Source: VAZQ01 sp963821505
Lineage (GTDB): Bacteria > Pseudomonadota > Alphaproteobacteria > Rhizobiales > Xanthobacteraceae
Length of the DNA stretch: 64,000 nucleotides
Direction of reading: 5' to 3'
Assembly (NCBI GenBank): GCA_963821505.1
Contig: CAWGEH010000033.1
Coordinates: forward strand, 82,661 to 146,660
Of the stretch, positions 53,278-61,723 are shown one piece after another. The notes under the pieces were generated by a model that saw only the letters and a program-made list of their open reading frames with translations, ran no database searches and was not told the origin of the DNA. A program made the position numbers and the translations under genes. Every line of letters starts with the position of its first letter. Position 1 is the first letter of the stretch.

Positions 53278-54047
53278 GGCCGCGCCTCGGCGCGCGGGGT
53301 GAAGGTGCGGCCCGTTCCGAGATAGACCTGCTGCACTTGCGCGTCGGCGCGAATTGCTTCGGCACTGCCGTCCGCGATCAGCACGCCGCGCGCCAGAACG
53401 ATGATGCGGTCGGCATGTGCGAATACCACGTCCATCGAATGCTCCGTGAACAGGACCGAAATCTTGCGCTCGATCACCAGCCGCTTCACCAGGGCGATCA
53501 GATCATTGCGCTCGCGCGGCGCCATGCCGGCAGTTGGTTCGTCCATCAGCAGCAGGCGGGGATCGTTGGCGAGCGCGATCGCGAGTTCGACGCGCTTGAC
53601 ATCGCCGTAGGCAAGCTCCTTGCAGGCGCGATCGGCGGCGCCCGCCATGCCGACCTGCTCGAGCAGCTCGATTGCCCGGCTGCGATGGCGGCCGGCGAAA
53701 GCCGCTCCGAGGCGGAAGATCTCGCCGTGGTGGCTAATTAGCGCAAGCTGGACGTTCTCGGCCACGGTCATCGAGCCGAAGGTTGCCGCGACTTGGAAGG
53801 TGCGGCCGACGCCGAGACGCCAGACGTCGCGCGGTTGCAAGCCGACGATGCTGCGCTCCGCGAAGCGGATGTCGCCGTGATCGGGCATGAGCTGCCCGTT
53901 GATCATGTTGAAGCAGGTCGACTTGCCCGCGCCGTTGGGACCGATCAGCGCCAGGAACTCGCCCTGCCCGACGTCGAAGCTCACGTTGTCGACGGCGTGC
54001 ACGCCGCCGAATGCCTTCGACAGGTTGCGCACCGACAGGATGCTCAT
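53274..54047 (-). CDS. livG: Branched-chain-type ABC transporter ATP-binding protein LivG
   Basis: The 257-residue ATPase has Walker A 'GPNGAGKST', 'GVGRTFQVAATF', and Walker B 'LLLMDEPTAGM' followed by the LivG extension. The signature region reads 'KELAYGDVKRVELAIAL', a LivG-type departure from LSGGQ. ATG 54047 overlaps the permease stop (ATGA). Confidence 0.94.
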   Translation of the reverse strand: MSILSVRNLSKAFGGVHAVDNVSFDVGQGEFLALIGPNGAGKSTCFNMINGQLMPDHGDIRFAERSIVGLQPRDVWRLGVGRTFQVAATFGSMTVAENVQLALISHHGEIFRLGAAFAGRHRSRAIELLEQVGMAGAADRACKELAYGDVKRVELAIALANDPRLLLMDEPTAGMAPRERNDLIALVKRLVIERKISVLFTEHSMDVVFAHADRIIVLARGVLIADGSAEAIRADAQVQQVYLGTGRTFTPRAEARP

Positions 54048-55930
54048 GCGGGCTTTCTCCGCGCCGCCAGCCGCTTGCCCAGCGCCCCGACGATCCCGCC
54101 CGGAAATACCAGCACCAGCAGCAGGATGATGGCGCCGAGCAAACCGCGCCAGAACGTGGTCTGGCGCATGACATTGTCCTGCAGGAGAGCGAATACCGTG
54201 GCGCCGACGATCGGTCCGGTGAGCGTCTGGATTCCGCCCAGCAGGACCATCACCATGCCGTCGATCGAGCGCGATATCGACGCCACGTCGGGGGCGATGG
54301 TCCCCTTGGCGAAGGCAAAGAGACCCCCGGCGATGCCGCCGAATGCGCCGGCGATGGCGAAGCCGATCCACTGCACGCGTTTGACGTCGATCCCGATCGC
54401 TTCCGCGCGCAGCGGCGAATCGCGCCCGGCACGCATGGCATAGCCGAACGGAGCGAACAGGAACCGCCGCAACAGCAGTATCCCTGCGACGACCACCGCA
54501 AGGGTCAGCAGATAGAAGGCGGACCGGCTGTCGAACGGCGCCTGCGGCCAGATGCCGAGGATGCCGTTGGAGCCGCCGGTGACGTCCTCCCACTGGAACA
54601 GGATCGACCAGACAATCTGGGCAAATGCGAGCGTCAACATCGCGAGATAAACGCCGGACAGCCGGACCGAGAACCAGCCGAACAGCAGCGCCCCCGCCAG
54701 CGCGGCGAGCGGCGCCGTCGCGAGCGCCGCCGGCGTCGGAGCGGCGAGGAACTTCACCATCAGCCCGGCGCCATAGGCGCCGAGGCCGAAATAGGCGGCG
54801 TGGCCGAAGGAATGCATGCCGCCGGGGCCCATGATGAAATGCAACGACGTCGCGAACAGGATTGCGATCAGCACGTCGACGGCGAGAACCAGCGCGTAGG
54901 GCGAGCTCTTTTCGGCGAGCGGCAGCAGCAGCAGGCCGATGAGGACCGTCGCGGCGGCGAGCTTGAGCGGCAGGGTCGCCGCCCGGATCGGGTCGTCGAT
55001 CTCGGCAGGATTGCGCACCACGGCTTGCGGGCGGCCGAGCAGGCCATAGGGCCGAACGATCAGCACGATCGCCATGACGATAAACTCCGCCGCCAGCGTG
55101 AGCTTGGAGAAATTGACGGCGAAGTCGCCGAAGTGGACCACGCCCAGCCCGATGCAGAGCGCCTTCACCTCGGCGATGATGATGGCCGCGAGGAAGGCAC
55201 CGGGGATCGAGCCCATGCCGCCCACCACCACGACGACGAACGCGTCGCTGATCACGATCAGATCGAGCCCCAGATTGGCCGGCTCGCGCGCCACCTGCAG
55301 CGCGCCGCCGAAGCCGGCGAGGAATGAGCCGAGCACGAATACGGTGGTGAACAGCATTGCCTGATTGACGCCGAGCGCGCCGACCATCTCGCGATCCTGG
55401 GTGGCGGCGCGGATCAACCGTCCGAAGCGAGTTTTTTTGAGCATCAGGTGGAGGAGCAGCAGCACGATCGGCCCGATGACGATCAGGAACAGGTCGTAGC
55501 TCGGAAAGTTGCGCCCGAGGAGCTGGACCGACCCGCGCAATCCCGGCGCCCGCGGCCCGAGCAGGTCCTCCGGCCCCCACACGTATTGCACCGCGTCGTT
55601 GATGACGAGCACCAGTGCGAAAGTGGCGAGCAGCTGAAACAGTTCCGTCGCCTGATAGATGCGGCGCAACAGCGCGATCTCGATCAGCGCGCCCAGCGCC
55701 GCCACCATCAGCGCGGCGGCGATCATGCCGCCCCAGAAGCCGAGCACTCCGCCTACCTTGATGGCGAGGCTCGCCGCGAGATAGAGCCCCAGCATGTAGA
55801 ACGAGCCGTGGGCGATGTTGATGATGCGGGTGACGCCGAAGATCAGCGACAACCCGGCGCCGACGAAGAACAGGCTCGATGCCGCGGCGAGGCCGTTCAG
55901 CGCCTGGAACAGAAGGGCTTCAACGGTCAT
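54044..55930 (-). CDS. Fused branched-chain-type ABC permease (LivH-LivM)
   Basis: The 628-residue protein joins two permeases. Residues ~1-290 are LivH-like (GAGLSLIFGVTRIINIAHGS, ending VRPYGLLGR). Residues ~310-628 are LivM-like ('MGPGGMHSFGHAAYFGLGAY', 'FGYAMRAGRDSPLRAEAIGI'). About 16-18 membrane helices are expected. One polypeptide supplies both halves of the pore. It is coupled to livG and follows the binding-protein gene. The substrate may be an aromatic acid, since HAAT systems often serve such pathways. Confidence 0.93.
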   Translation of the reverse strand: MTVEALLFQALNGLAAASSLFFVGAGLSLIFGVTRIINIAHGSFYMLGLYLAASLAIKVGGVLGFWGGMIAAALMVAALGALIEIALLRRIYQATELFQLLATFALVLVINDAVQYVWGPEDLLGPRAPGLRGSVQLLGRNFPSYDLFLIVIGPIVLLLLHLMLKKTRFGRLIRAATQDREMVGALGVNQAMLFTTVFVLGSFLAGFGGALQVAREPANLGLDLIVISDAFVVVVVGGMGSIPGAFLAAIIIAEVKALCIGLGVVHFGDFAVNFSKLTLAAEFIVMAIVLIVRPYGLLGRPQAVVRNPAEIDDPIRAATLPLKLAAATVLIGLLLLPLAEKSSPYALVLAVDVLIAILFATSLHFIMGPGGMHSFGHAAYFGLGAYGAGLMVKFLAAPTPAALATAPLAALAGALLFGWFSVRLSGVYLAMLTLAFAQIVWSILFQWEDVTGGSNGILGIWPQAPFDSRSAFYLLTLAVVVAGILLLRRFLFAPFGYAMRAGRDSPLRAEAIGIDVKRVQWIGFAIAGAFGGIAGGLFAFAKGTIAPDVASISRSIDGMVMVLLGGIQTLTGPIVGATVFALLQDNVMRQTTFWRGLLGAIILLLVLVFPGGIVGALGKRLAARRKPA

Positions 55931-56114
55931 GACGGACGAAGCCGCTTGGCTCTTGCCGAATCCGCTTGGTCGGCTCAGGTGGACCGTCGTCCGCGCGAAT
56001 TTCCGCAGGCGGAGATCGCGCGGGCGACGGCGGGCGGTGTCGAGCCCGATCGGCGGGACGGCGTATCAGGCCCCGGCCCGAGGGCGGAATGAGCCGACGT
56101 CTCGATGGCGGCGG

Positions 56115-57332
56115 TCAATTCATCGCCGCTGCCGGACGCAGCTTCTTCACCTCCTCGTCCGACGGCAGTACGCTCGCGCCGTCGACATATTTGAAGTCCG
56201 ACATCGTGCCCTTGCCGTCCTTCAACGCGATCTTGCCGACATAGGCACCCATCGTCGCCTGTTGATCGCTCGCGCGGTATTCAAACGCCCCCAAAGGACT
56301 CTCGAGCTTGAGTTCCCTGAACGCGGCGATCAGCTTGTCGGTGTCGGTCGAGCCCGCCTTGGCGATGCCGGCGGCCAGCGATTTGATGGTGTCGTAGCCG
56401 ACCACCGAACCGAGCCGCGGGTAGTCGTTCCACCGCTTCTGATATTCGGCCACGAATGCCTTGTGGGCAGGCGTGTTGATCGCGTTCCATGGATAGCCGG
56501 TGACGATCCAACCGACCGGCGCCTCATCCTTGAGCGGATCGAGGTATTCCGGCTCGCCGGAGAGCAGGCTCACCACGACGCGGTTCTTGAAAGTCCCGCG
56601 GGTCGTGCCCTCGCGCACGAGCTTGGCGAGGTCGGGACCGAACAATACGTTGAAGATGGCATCCGGCTTGGCATCGTCGATCGCCTGCACCACCGCGCCG
56701 GCATCGACCTTGCCGAGCGGCGGGGCTTGCTCGGTGACGAATTCGACGTCGGGCTGGGCCTTCTTGATCATCTCCTTGAACCAGGCGGCGGCCGACTGGC
56801 CATACTCGAAGTTGGGATAGACCAGGGCCCAGCGCTTCTTCTTCGCCGCCACCGCATCCGGCATCAGCATCGCCACCTGCATGTAGGTCGAGGGTCGCAG
56901 ACGGAAGGTGTACTTGTTGCCGTTCTGCCAGGTGATCTTGTCGGTGAGCGGCTCGGCGGCCAGGAAAAACACCTTCTCCTTGCCGGCGAATTCCGTGACC
57001 GCGAGCCCGATATGCGAGAGAAACGTGCCGGCGATGATATTGACGCCCTCGCGGGTCACGAGCTCGTTGGCGACGCGGACCGCATCGCCTGGGTTCGCGC
57101 CGTCGTCGCGCGAGATCACTTCGAGCTTCTTTCCCAGCACGCCTCCCTTGGCGTTGATTTCCTCGACTGCCAGCTCCCAGCCTTTCTTGTAAGGGTCGAG
57201 GAAGGCAGGCTGCGACTTGTAGCTGTTGAGCTCGCCGATCTTGATCGTGCTCTGCGCCGATGCGGACGCGCCGAGACAGGCGACCGCGGCGCCCGCCGCG
57301 GCCAGCCGAAGCAGGTGGGATGCGGTGATCAT
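56115..57332 (-). CDS. Periplasmic substrate-binding protein of the HAAT/Liv-type importer
   Basis: The ~405-residue protein has a signal peptide (LLRLAAAGAAVACLGASASA). The peri-BP 6 fold has 'IKIGELNSYKSQPAFLDPYK', 'INAKGGVLGKKLEVISRDD' and a C-terminal 'SDEEVKKLRPAA'. It binds the ligand for the LivHM-G-F importer. ATG 57332 has GGAG six bases upstream and is preferred over ATG 57344. A near-palindromic site lies ~150 bp upstream. Confidence 0.9.
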   Translation of the reverse strand: MITASHLLRLAAAGAAVACLGASASAQSTIKIGELNSYKSQPAFLDPYKKGWELAVEEINAKGGVLGKKLEVISRDDGANPGDAVRVANELVTREGVNIIAGTFLSHIGLAVTEFAGKEKVFFLAAEPLTDKITWQNGNKYTFRLRPSTYMQVAMLMPDAVAAKKKRWALVYPNFEYGQSAAAWFKEMIKKAQPDVEFVTEQAPPLGKVDAGAVVQAIDDAKPDAIFNVLFGPDLAKLVREGTTRGTFKNRVVVSLLSGEPEYLDPLKDEAPVGWIVTGYPWNAINTPAHKAFVAEYQKRWNDYPRLGSVVGYDTIKSLAAGIAKAGSTDTDKLIAAFRELKLESPLGAFEYRASDQQATMGAYVGKIALKDGKGTMSDFKYVDGASVLPSDEEVKKLRPAAAMN

Positions 57333-57480
57333 GCTGTGCTCCATGGTTGCAGCGAGTGCGGAAACGGCAGGCGGATGAAATGCGGATCGACAGAGTTTAG
57401 TCGCCGGACGCGTAATTGCCGCCGCCGCAAGCAGCCCATCGGCCGTTTAATCGGCATCGAAGGAAGCCGTCCGTCAATTC

Positions 57481-57494
57481 ATTTGTACGCAAAT
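57481..57494. promoter_or_regulatory. Candidate operator ATTTGTACGCAAAT upstream of the importer operon
   Basis: Arms ATTTG and CAAAT are perfect inverted repeats around TACG. The core TTTGTACGCAAA occurs again, reversed, upstream of the alpha/beta hydrolase gene at 59364. Two copies at two promoters of one locus suggest a shared regulator, with the TetR or MarR protein here as candidates. Confidence 0.55.
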
Positions 57495-57631
57495 AGTCCG
57501 GCGGGCCCTGAAGCTTGTCAAGATCAGTTAATCGCGCGTCGATGCCGAAAATCGCAGCACCCGGACGATGTCGCGCGCGGTGTCACGCGCGCCGGATCGG
57601 CGTGGCGCGTGCGATCCGGATGATCGAGGGC

Positions 57632-58444
57632 TCACTTGCGGTCGCGCATGCGATCCATGAGTGACTTCTCCTGGCCGCCGTCGATCTCGATCTGGGTGCC
57701 GTTGACCATGTGCATCAGCGGCGATGCCAGCATGACGACCAGCGTCGCGACCTCATCGACCTCGGCGATGCGGCCCATCGGAATCGAGGCCGGCGCGAGC
57801 TTGTCGGCCTCCTCATAGGTCAATTTCATGTCACGCGACATCGCCGCGACCAGGCCGGCCCAGCGCTCGGTCCGCACCGGTCCGGGATTGACGGCGCAGA
57901 AGCTGATGTTGTGCTTGCCGTACTGGCCGGCGAGCGACATTGTCAGGTTCTGGCCGGCGGCATTGGCGGCGCCCGGCGCGATCTCCCAATAGGATGGCTT
58001 GACGCCGTCGTTGCCGATCAAATTCACCACCCGGCCGCCGCCCTGCTTGACCATGATCGGCAGCACGTAGCGCAGGCAGCGCACGTAGCCCATGAACTTG
58101 AGCTGCAGCGACTGCTCCCAATCCGCCTCGGACAGATGCTCGAGCACGCCGCCGGGCGAAGAGCCCGCGTTGTTGACCATGATGTCGACGCGGCCCAACG
58201 CCTTGTGACCCTGTTCCACGAAGTTCCGGGCGGCCGCGTCCTTGCTGAGATCGGCGACGATGGGAACGACCTTGCGGTTGGTTTCCTTCGCGATTTCCGC
58301 CGCCGCCTTCTCGAGCGGTTCCTTGCGCCGCGCGCAGATTGCGACATCGACTCCTTCCTTCGCCAGCGCGCGGGCAATGCCTTTGCCGATGCCTTCGCTG
58401 CCCCCGGTCACCAGGGCGGTCTTGCCATCGAGCTGAAGGTCCAT
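57632..58444 (-). CDS. Short-chain dehydrogenase/reductase (SDR)
   Basis: The 270-residue protein has the cofactor motif 'LVTGGSEGIGKGIA', 'NNAGSSPGG', and 'QYGKHNISFCAVNPGPV' at the C-terminal side. The usual Y-x-x-x-K is not obvious: where it is expected the sequence reads PGAANAAGQNLTMSLAGQ, so the catalytic Tyr and Lys may be replaced. ATG 58444 has AGGAG correctly placed. It is 17 bp after the alpha/beta hydrolase gene and probably co-transcribed. Confidence 0.86.
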   Translation of the reverse strand: MDLQLDGKTALVTGGSEGIGKGIARALAKEGVDVAICARRKEPLEKAAAEIAKETNRKVVPIVADLSKDAAARNFVEQGHKALGRVDIMVNNAGSSPGGVLEHLSEADWEQSLQLKFMGYVRCLRYVLPIMVKQGGGRVVNLIGNDGVKPSYWEIAPGAANAAGQNLTMSLAGQYGKHNISFCAVNPGPVRTERWAGLVAAMSRDMKLTYEEADKLAPASIPMGRIAEVDEVATLVVMLASPLMHMVNGTQIEIDGGQEKSLMDRMRDRK

Positions 58445-58461
58445 CTCGGTCTCCTCTTGTC

Positions 58462-59319
58462 TCACACGGCTCGGTGCGCGAGCCAGCGGCCGGCCTCGGC
58501 AGCGGAGAACAGCTCGGCGAGCGCCGCGTTCACCGCCGCCGGCTCCTCGCTGTTGATGGTATGGCCGGCGCGCGGCACCACCAGCAGCGCGGCGGTCGGT
58601 GCCGTCCGCTTGAGGAACACGCTGCCGTCGAGGCACAGGTCGTCCTCGTCGCCCACAATCACCAGAAGCGGCACCGAGAAGCGCTTGAGCTCCGCCTCCA
58701 TGTCCCACAGCGTCGGCCGCTTGAGCTGGAGGTTCAGCATGGTGTGGGCGTGGCCCTCGGCCGAATGCTCGGCCAGCATGCGCGCGAACTCGGTCCAGCC
58801 CCGTGGATTCTTGTGCTTGAACGCCTGACGCATCGGAGCATCGGCATATTTCGCGGCCGCGGCGATGATGCCTTCCTCCGCGAACATCTTTCCGGTCTCG
58901 GCCGCCACGGCCTTCATGGCGTCGCGTTTTTCCCGGTCCGGCGTCGAGCCCCAGCCGCAGCCGGCGGCGGTCACCGACCGGCAGCGTTGCGGATATCGGA
59001 TGCCGACATGCAGCGCCGTGTAAGCGCCCATCGAGTGTCCCACCACATGCGCCTTGTCGATGCCCAGCGCGTCCATGACCGAGATCACGTCGTGGCAGGA
59101 GATCTCCTGCGAGTAGCGGCCTGGCTCGGAGGGCACGTCCGAAGGTGGATAGCCGCGCTGGCTGTAGGTGACGCATCGGTGCTGACGACTGAAATAGCGC
59201 ATCTGCGGTTCCCAGCTGCGATAGTCGCCGGCATATTCATGGACGAAGACGACCGGTGTTCCCGAGCCGGTCTCCTCCATATAGAGCTTCACGCCGTCTG
59301 CTGCTGAAATTTTCGGCAT
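58462..59319 (-). CDS. Alpha/beta hydrolase
   Basis: The 285-residue protein has an oxyanion region 'VVFVHEYAGDYRSW', nucleophile elbow 'VVGHSMGAYTAL' near residue 104, catalytic Asp in 'VIVGDEDDLC' and His in 'PRAGHTINSEEP'. It resembles ring-fission-product hydrolases and amidases of aromatic or N-heterocycle pathways. It is the first gene of a two-gene unit with the SDR and has a candidate operator 44 bp upstream. Confidence 0.88.
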   Translation of the reverse strand: MPKISAADGVKLYMEETGSGTPVVFVHEYAGDYRSWEPQMRYFSRQHRCVTYSQRGYPPSDVPSEPGRYSQEISCHDVISVMDALGIDKAHVVGHSMGAYTALHVGIRYPQRCRSVTAAGCGWGSTPDREKRDAMKAVAAETGKMFAEEGIIAAAAKYADAPMRQAFKHKNPRGWTEFARMLAEHSAEGHAHTMLNLQLKRPTLWDMEAELKRFSVPLLVIVGDEDDLCLDGSVFLKRTAPTAALLVVPRAGHTINSEEPAAVNAALAELFSAAEAGRWLAHRAV

Positions 59320-59362
59320 TGCGGTGCTGATGGATACGCCGGAGACAGCGCGATCCGACTTC

Positions 59363-59376
59363 GTTTGCGTACAAAC
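59363..59376. promoter_or_regulatory. Candidate operator GTTTGCGTACAAAC upstream of the hydrolase-SDR unit
   Basis: Arms GTTTG and CAAAC are exact inverted repeats. The core is the reverse complement of the site at 57482-57493 (TTTGTACGCAAA). It lies 44-57 bp before the hydrolase ATG, a normal operator position. Confidence 0.58.
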
Positions 59377-59529
59377 AAAAGGCTAATCAAGTCATGGCGT
59401 GCCCGCAAGCTGCGAAAAGCGCGGCACGCCGGTAGGCAACGGCCGGCGCACCGGCCCGCTTCAACCATGATCCCAAAGAATTGCAAACGCCTGCGGCGCA
59501 CCCCGGAATACGATCCGAGCGATCTCATT

Positions 59530-60378
59530 CTAGTTGCCCATGATCGCCTTCGCCGCGTTGCCGACCGCCTCCACGTCGTCGCCGGCGTCGAAGAAGGCGA
59601 CGATGCGGCAGGGACAGCCCTCGAGACCCTCGTAGCGCCAGGGAAACGCGCCGATCAGCGCGCGCTTGTTGAGTATGAGCTCGATGTCGCCGCCGAGGTT
59701 CTCGGCATGCAGGAGTCCCTCCTGAAAGGCCCAGTTGTGAAAGGGAAAGACATCGGACACGACCTTGCGCTTGGATTTCTTGTGCACGTATTCGAAGGTC
59801 CCGAAGAATTCCGCCGGGGTCTTGCCGTGCTGCTTGGTGAACTGCGCCGCCAGATCCGGCCGCATCGTGCGGATCGATGTGTTCATGGCATGGTCGCACG
59901 ATCCGGTGTCCATGCCCCACCACTTGATCTTCTTCTCGAGCATCCAATGCAGGGTGTCGAGATTGGGGCCCGGGTGGTAACAGAAGTACTTCACGAGATC
60001 CTGCTGGGGCTGGCCTTCGTAGTGGCGATGCCATCCCGTGTGCAGAATCAGAATGTCGCCGTCTCGAATGTCGGCACCGGCGCTCTCGATGATCTCCGGC
60101 GTGATCACCGCCCAGTCCGACATTTTGCCGGAAATGTCGACCACGACGCCGCGGTTGACCAGATAGTCGAGCGGCAGCGAGGCCATGTCGCCCTTGCGGT
60201 TGTCGGTGGCGTGCATGGCGCCGTCGAAATGGGTGCCGACGTGGAGCGCCGTGTCGATGCGCTGGGCGACGATCATCTGGGTCTGCAGATTCTGCGCGTA
60301 GTACATTTTGTTGCCGGCGTAGCCGACCCAGCCCGGCGTATGGACGTTCATCACGTGACTCATGTCGATGATTTTCAT
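59530..60378 (-). CDS. Cyclase-family metal-dependent hydrolase (PF04199, kynurenine-formamidase-like)
   Basis: The 282-residue protein has the family metal motif H-x-G-T-H-x-D in 'ALHVGTHFDGAMH' near residue 50, 'DILILHTGWHRHY', and 'WGMDTGSCDHAMN'. Members hydrolyse amides or cyclic imides (kynurenine formamidase, isatin hydrolase and others). ATG 60378 has GAGGG upstream. It is divergent from tetR and upstream of the hydrolase-SDR unit. Confidence 0.88.
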   Translation of the reverse strand: MKIIDMSHVMNVHTPGWVGYAGNKMYYAQNLQTQMIVAQRIDTALHVGTHFDGAMHATDNRKGDMASLPLDYLVNRGVVVDISGKMSDWAVITPEIIESAGADIRDGDILILHTGWHRHYEGQPQQDLVKYFCYHPGPNLDTLHWMLEKKIKWWGMDTGSCDHAMNTSIRTMRPDLAAQFTKQHGKTPAEFFGTFEYVHKKSKRKVVSDVFPFHNWAFQEGLLHAENLGGDIELILNKRALIGAFPWRYEGLEGCPCRIVAFFDAGDDVEAVGNAAKAIMGN

Positions 60379-60899
60379 CGATTGACCCTCTTGCTCGAGG
60401 CGGCTTGCACGTCGCCGCGCGCCAGAGTGTTGGCCAAGCCGACGCGCGTCAAGATCGCGGGCGTGCGCTTGCGGTTTCGTGCTGGCGCCCACGTTGGGAC
60501 TCGCTGAAAGCGCCATCGACGGGGTCGAGCCCGTCGGCGACGGCTCCGGCGTGCGCACGAGTTTCGATCTCCGAGGATTCCTCATCCCGTCAGCGGCCTT
60601 TGCGTCCCGCTCCATGGTGTCGGCGGCTCCGCGGTCATGGACGGGCGCCACAATCTCATCGCCGCGATCCGCGCCGCAGCCGCCGAGCGCTTCGGTTTTT
60701 CCCAACGAGGAAATTGCGATCGCGGATGGTGAGCGCCAGGGAGTGACGTGCGGAGCTGACGGAATTCGCGGTCTCGAGGCGGCGGGCACATTCGCCACCG
60801 CCATCCGCACGCCGTGCGGCCGACATCGGCCGTCGCGCGGGCGGCGGCCGGGGGCGCGGCGATGACCCCGAACCGTGCCGCCCCGGCGAATCAATAAAC
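60379..60899. other. Divergent regulatory region between the cyclase gene and tetR (about 520 bp)
   Basis: A minus-strand frame stays open through this region into the cyclase gene, but it has no family character. The cyclase promoter should lie here. I find no copy of the TTTGTACGCAAA site in it. Confidence 0.45.
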
Positions 60900-60943
60900 T
60901 TGTGACAATTCATTTTATACGTGTATAGTCATCTATCAGATAG
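60900..60943 (+). promoter_or_regulatory. Putative tetR promoter with overlapping palindromes
   Basis: A -35-like ttgtga (60900-60905) and a -10-like tatagt (60924-60929) are 18 bases apart. TATAC-GT-GTATA (60916-60927) and CTATC-A-GATAG (60933-60943) are inverted repeats overlapping or following the -10 element. Autoregulation by the TetR protein encoded 12 bp downstream is likely. The first palindrome shares 8 of 12 bases with TTTGTACGCAAA when aligned on TACG. Confidence 0.42.
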
Positions 60944-60954
60944 GACCTCAATCC

Positions 60955-61602
60955 ATGCCGACCGTGCGCCCCTACCAGAGCCCTTTGCGCGAGGCCCAGG
61001 CGGCGCTCACGCGCGACCGCATCCTGATGGCGGCCAAGGACCATCTGGAAACGCACGACATCGAGAGCCTGACGCTGCGCCACGTCGCCGAGCTCTCCGG
61101 CGTGTCGCCGCCCACGGTCTATGCGCATTTTCCGACCATGGACGATCTCGTGGCCGCCTTCTTCCAATGGGTGAAGCCGCGCGTGGGACTGGACCGGCGG
61201 CCGCCGCCCCTTTCCGAGCTGCCGTCCTTTCCGCGGCAGCTTTTTCCGCTCTACGACGCCCAGGGCGCGCTGCTGCGCAATCTGATGAACAGACCGTCCT
61301 GGGATCGTCAGCGCATCAGCGACCGCGAGGGACGCCACGGCGCCTGGATCGAGGCCATCGGTGCCGAGCTGCCGCGGCTGACGCCCGCGCAGCGCCGCCG
61401 CGGCGCCATGGCCATCGCCGCGTTTTGGACCCCGACGCTCTGGCGCTGGCTGATCGATACCTGCGGCTTCACATCCGAAGAGGCGCAGGACATCGCCGCC
61501 TGGAGCATTCGTGCCCTGGTCGAGGCGTTGAAACGCGATCCCGCGGGCCTCGACGGGCGCCCGCCGCGATCGCCACGGCGCAGCTCAAAGGGCAAACCAT
61601 GA
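60955..61602 (+). CDS. TetR family transcriptional regulator
   Basis: The 215-residue protein has an N-terminal helix-turn-helix ('LRHVAELSGVSPPTVYAHFPTMDDLVAAF', residues ~38-66). A ligand-binding all-helical domain and a basic C-terminal tail follow. It lies between the catabolic minus-strand genes and the FAD hydroxylase gene and probably controls one or both. Its start, ATG 60955, is close to a putative promoter with palindromes. Confidence 0.9.
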   Translation: MPTVRPYQSPLREAQAALTRDRILMAAKDHLETHDIESLTLRHVAELSGVSPPTVYAHFPTMDDLVAAFFQWVKPRVGLDRRPPPLSELPSFPRQLFPLYDAQGALLRNLMNRPSWDRQRISDREGRHGAWIEAIGAELPRLTPAQRRRGAMAIAAFWTPTLWRWLIDTCGFTSEEAQDIAAWSIRALVEALKRDPAGLDGRPPRSPRRSSKGKP

Positions 61603-61723
61603 TCCGTCATTTTTCCGCCGGCGATCCCCGCGCGTGCGCGACGCGTCGGCGCCGCTCAGCGCCGGAGCCTGCAGCCGGAGCGGATGAATGCCCGCGTTAC
61701 GGGTCAAGCGAAAGGATGGAATC

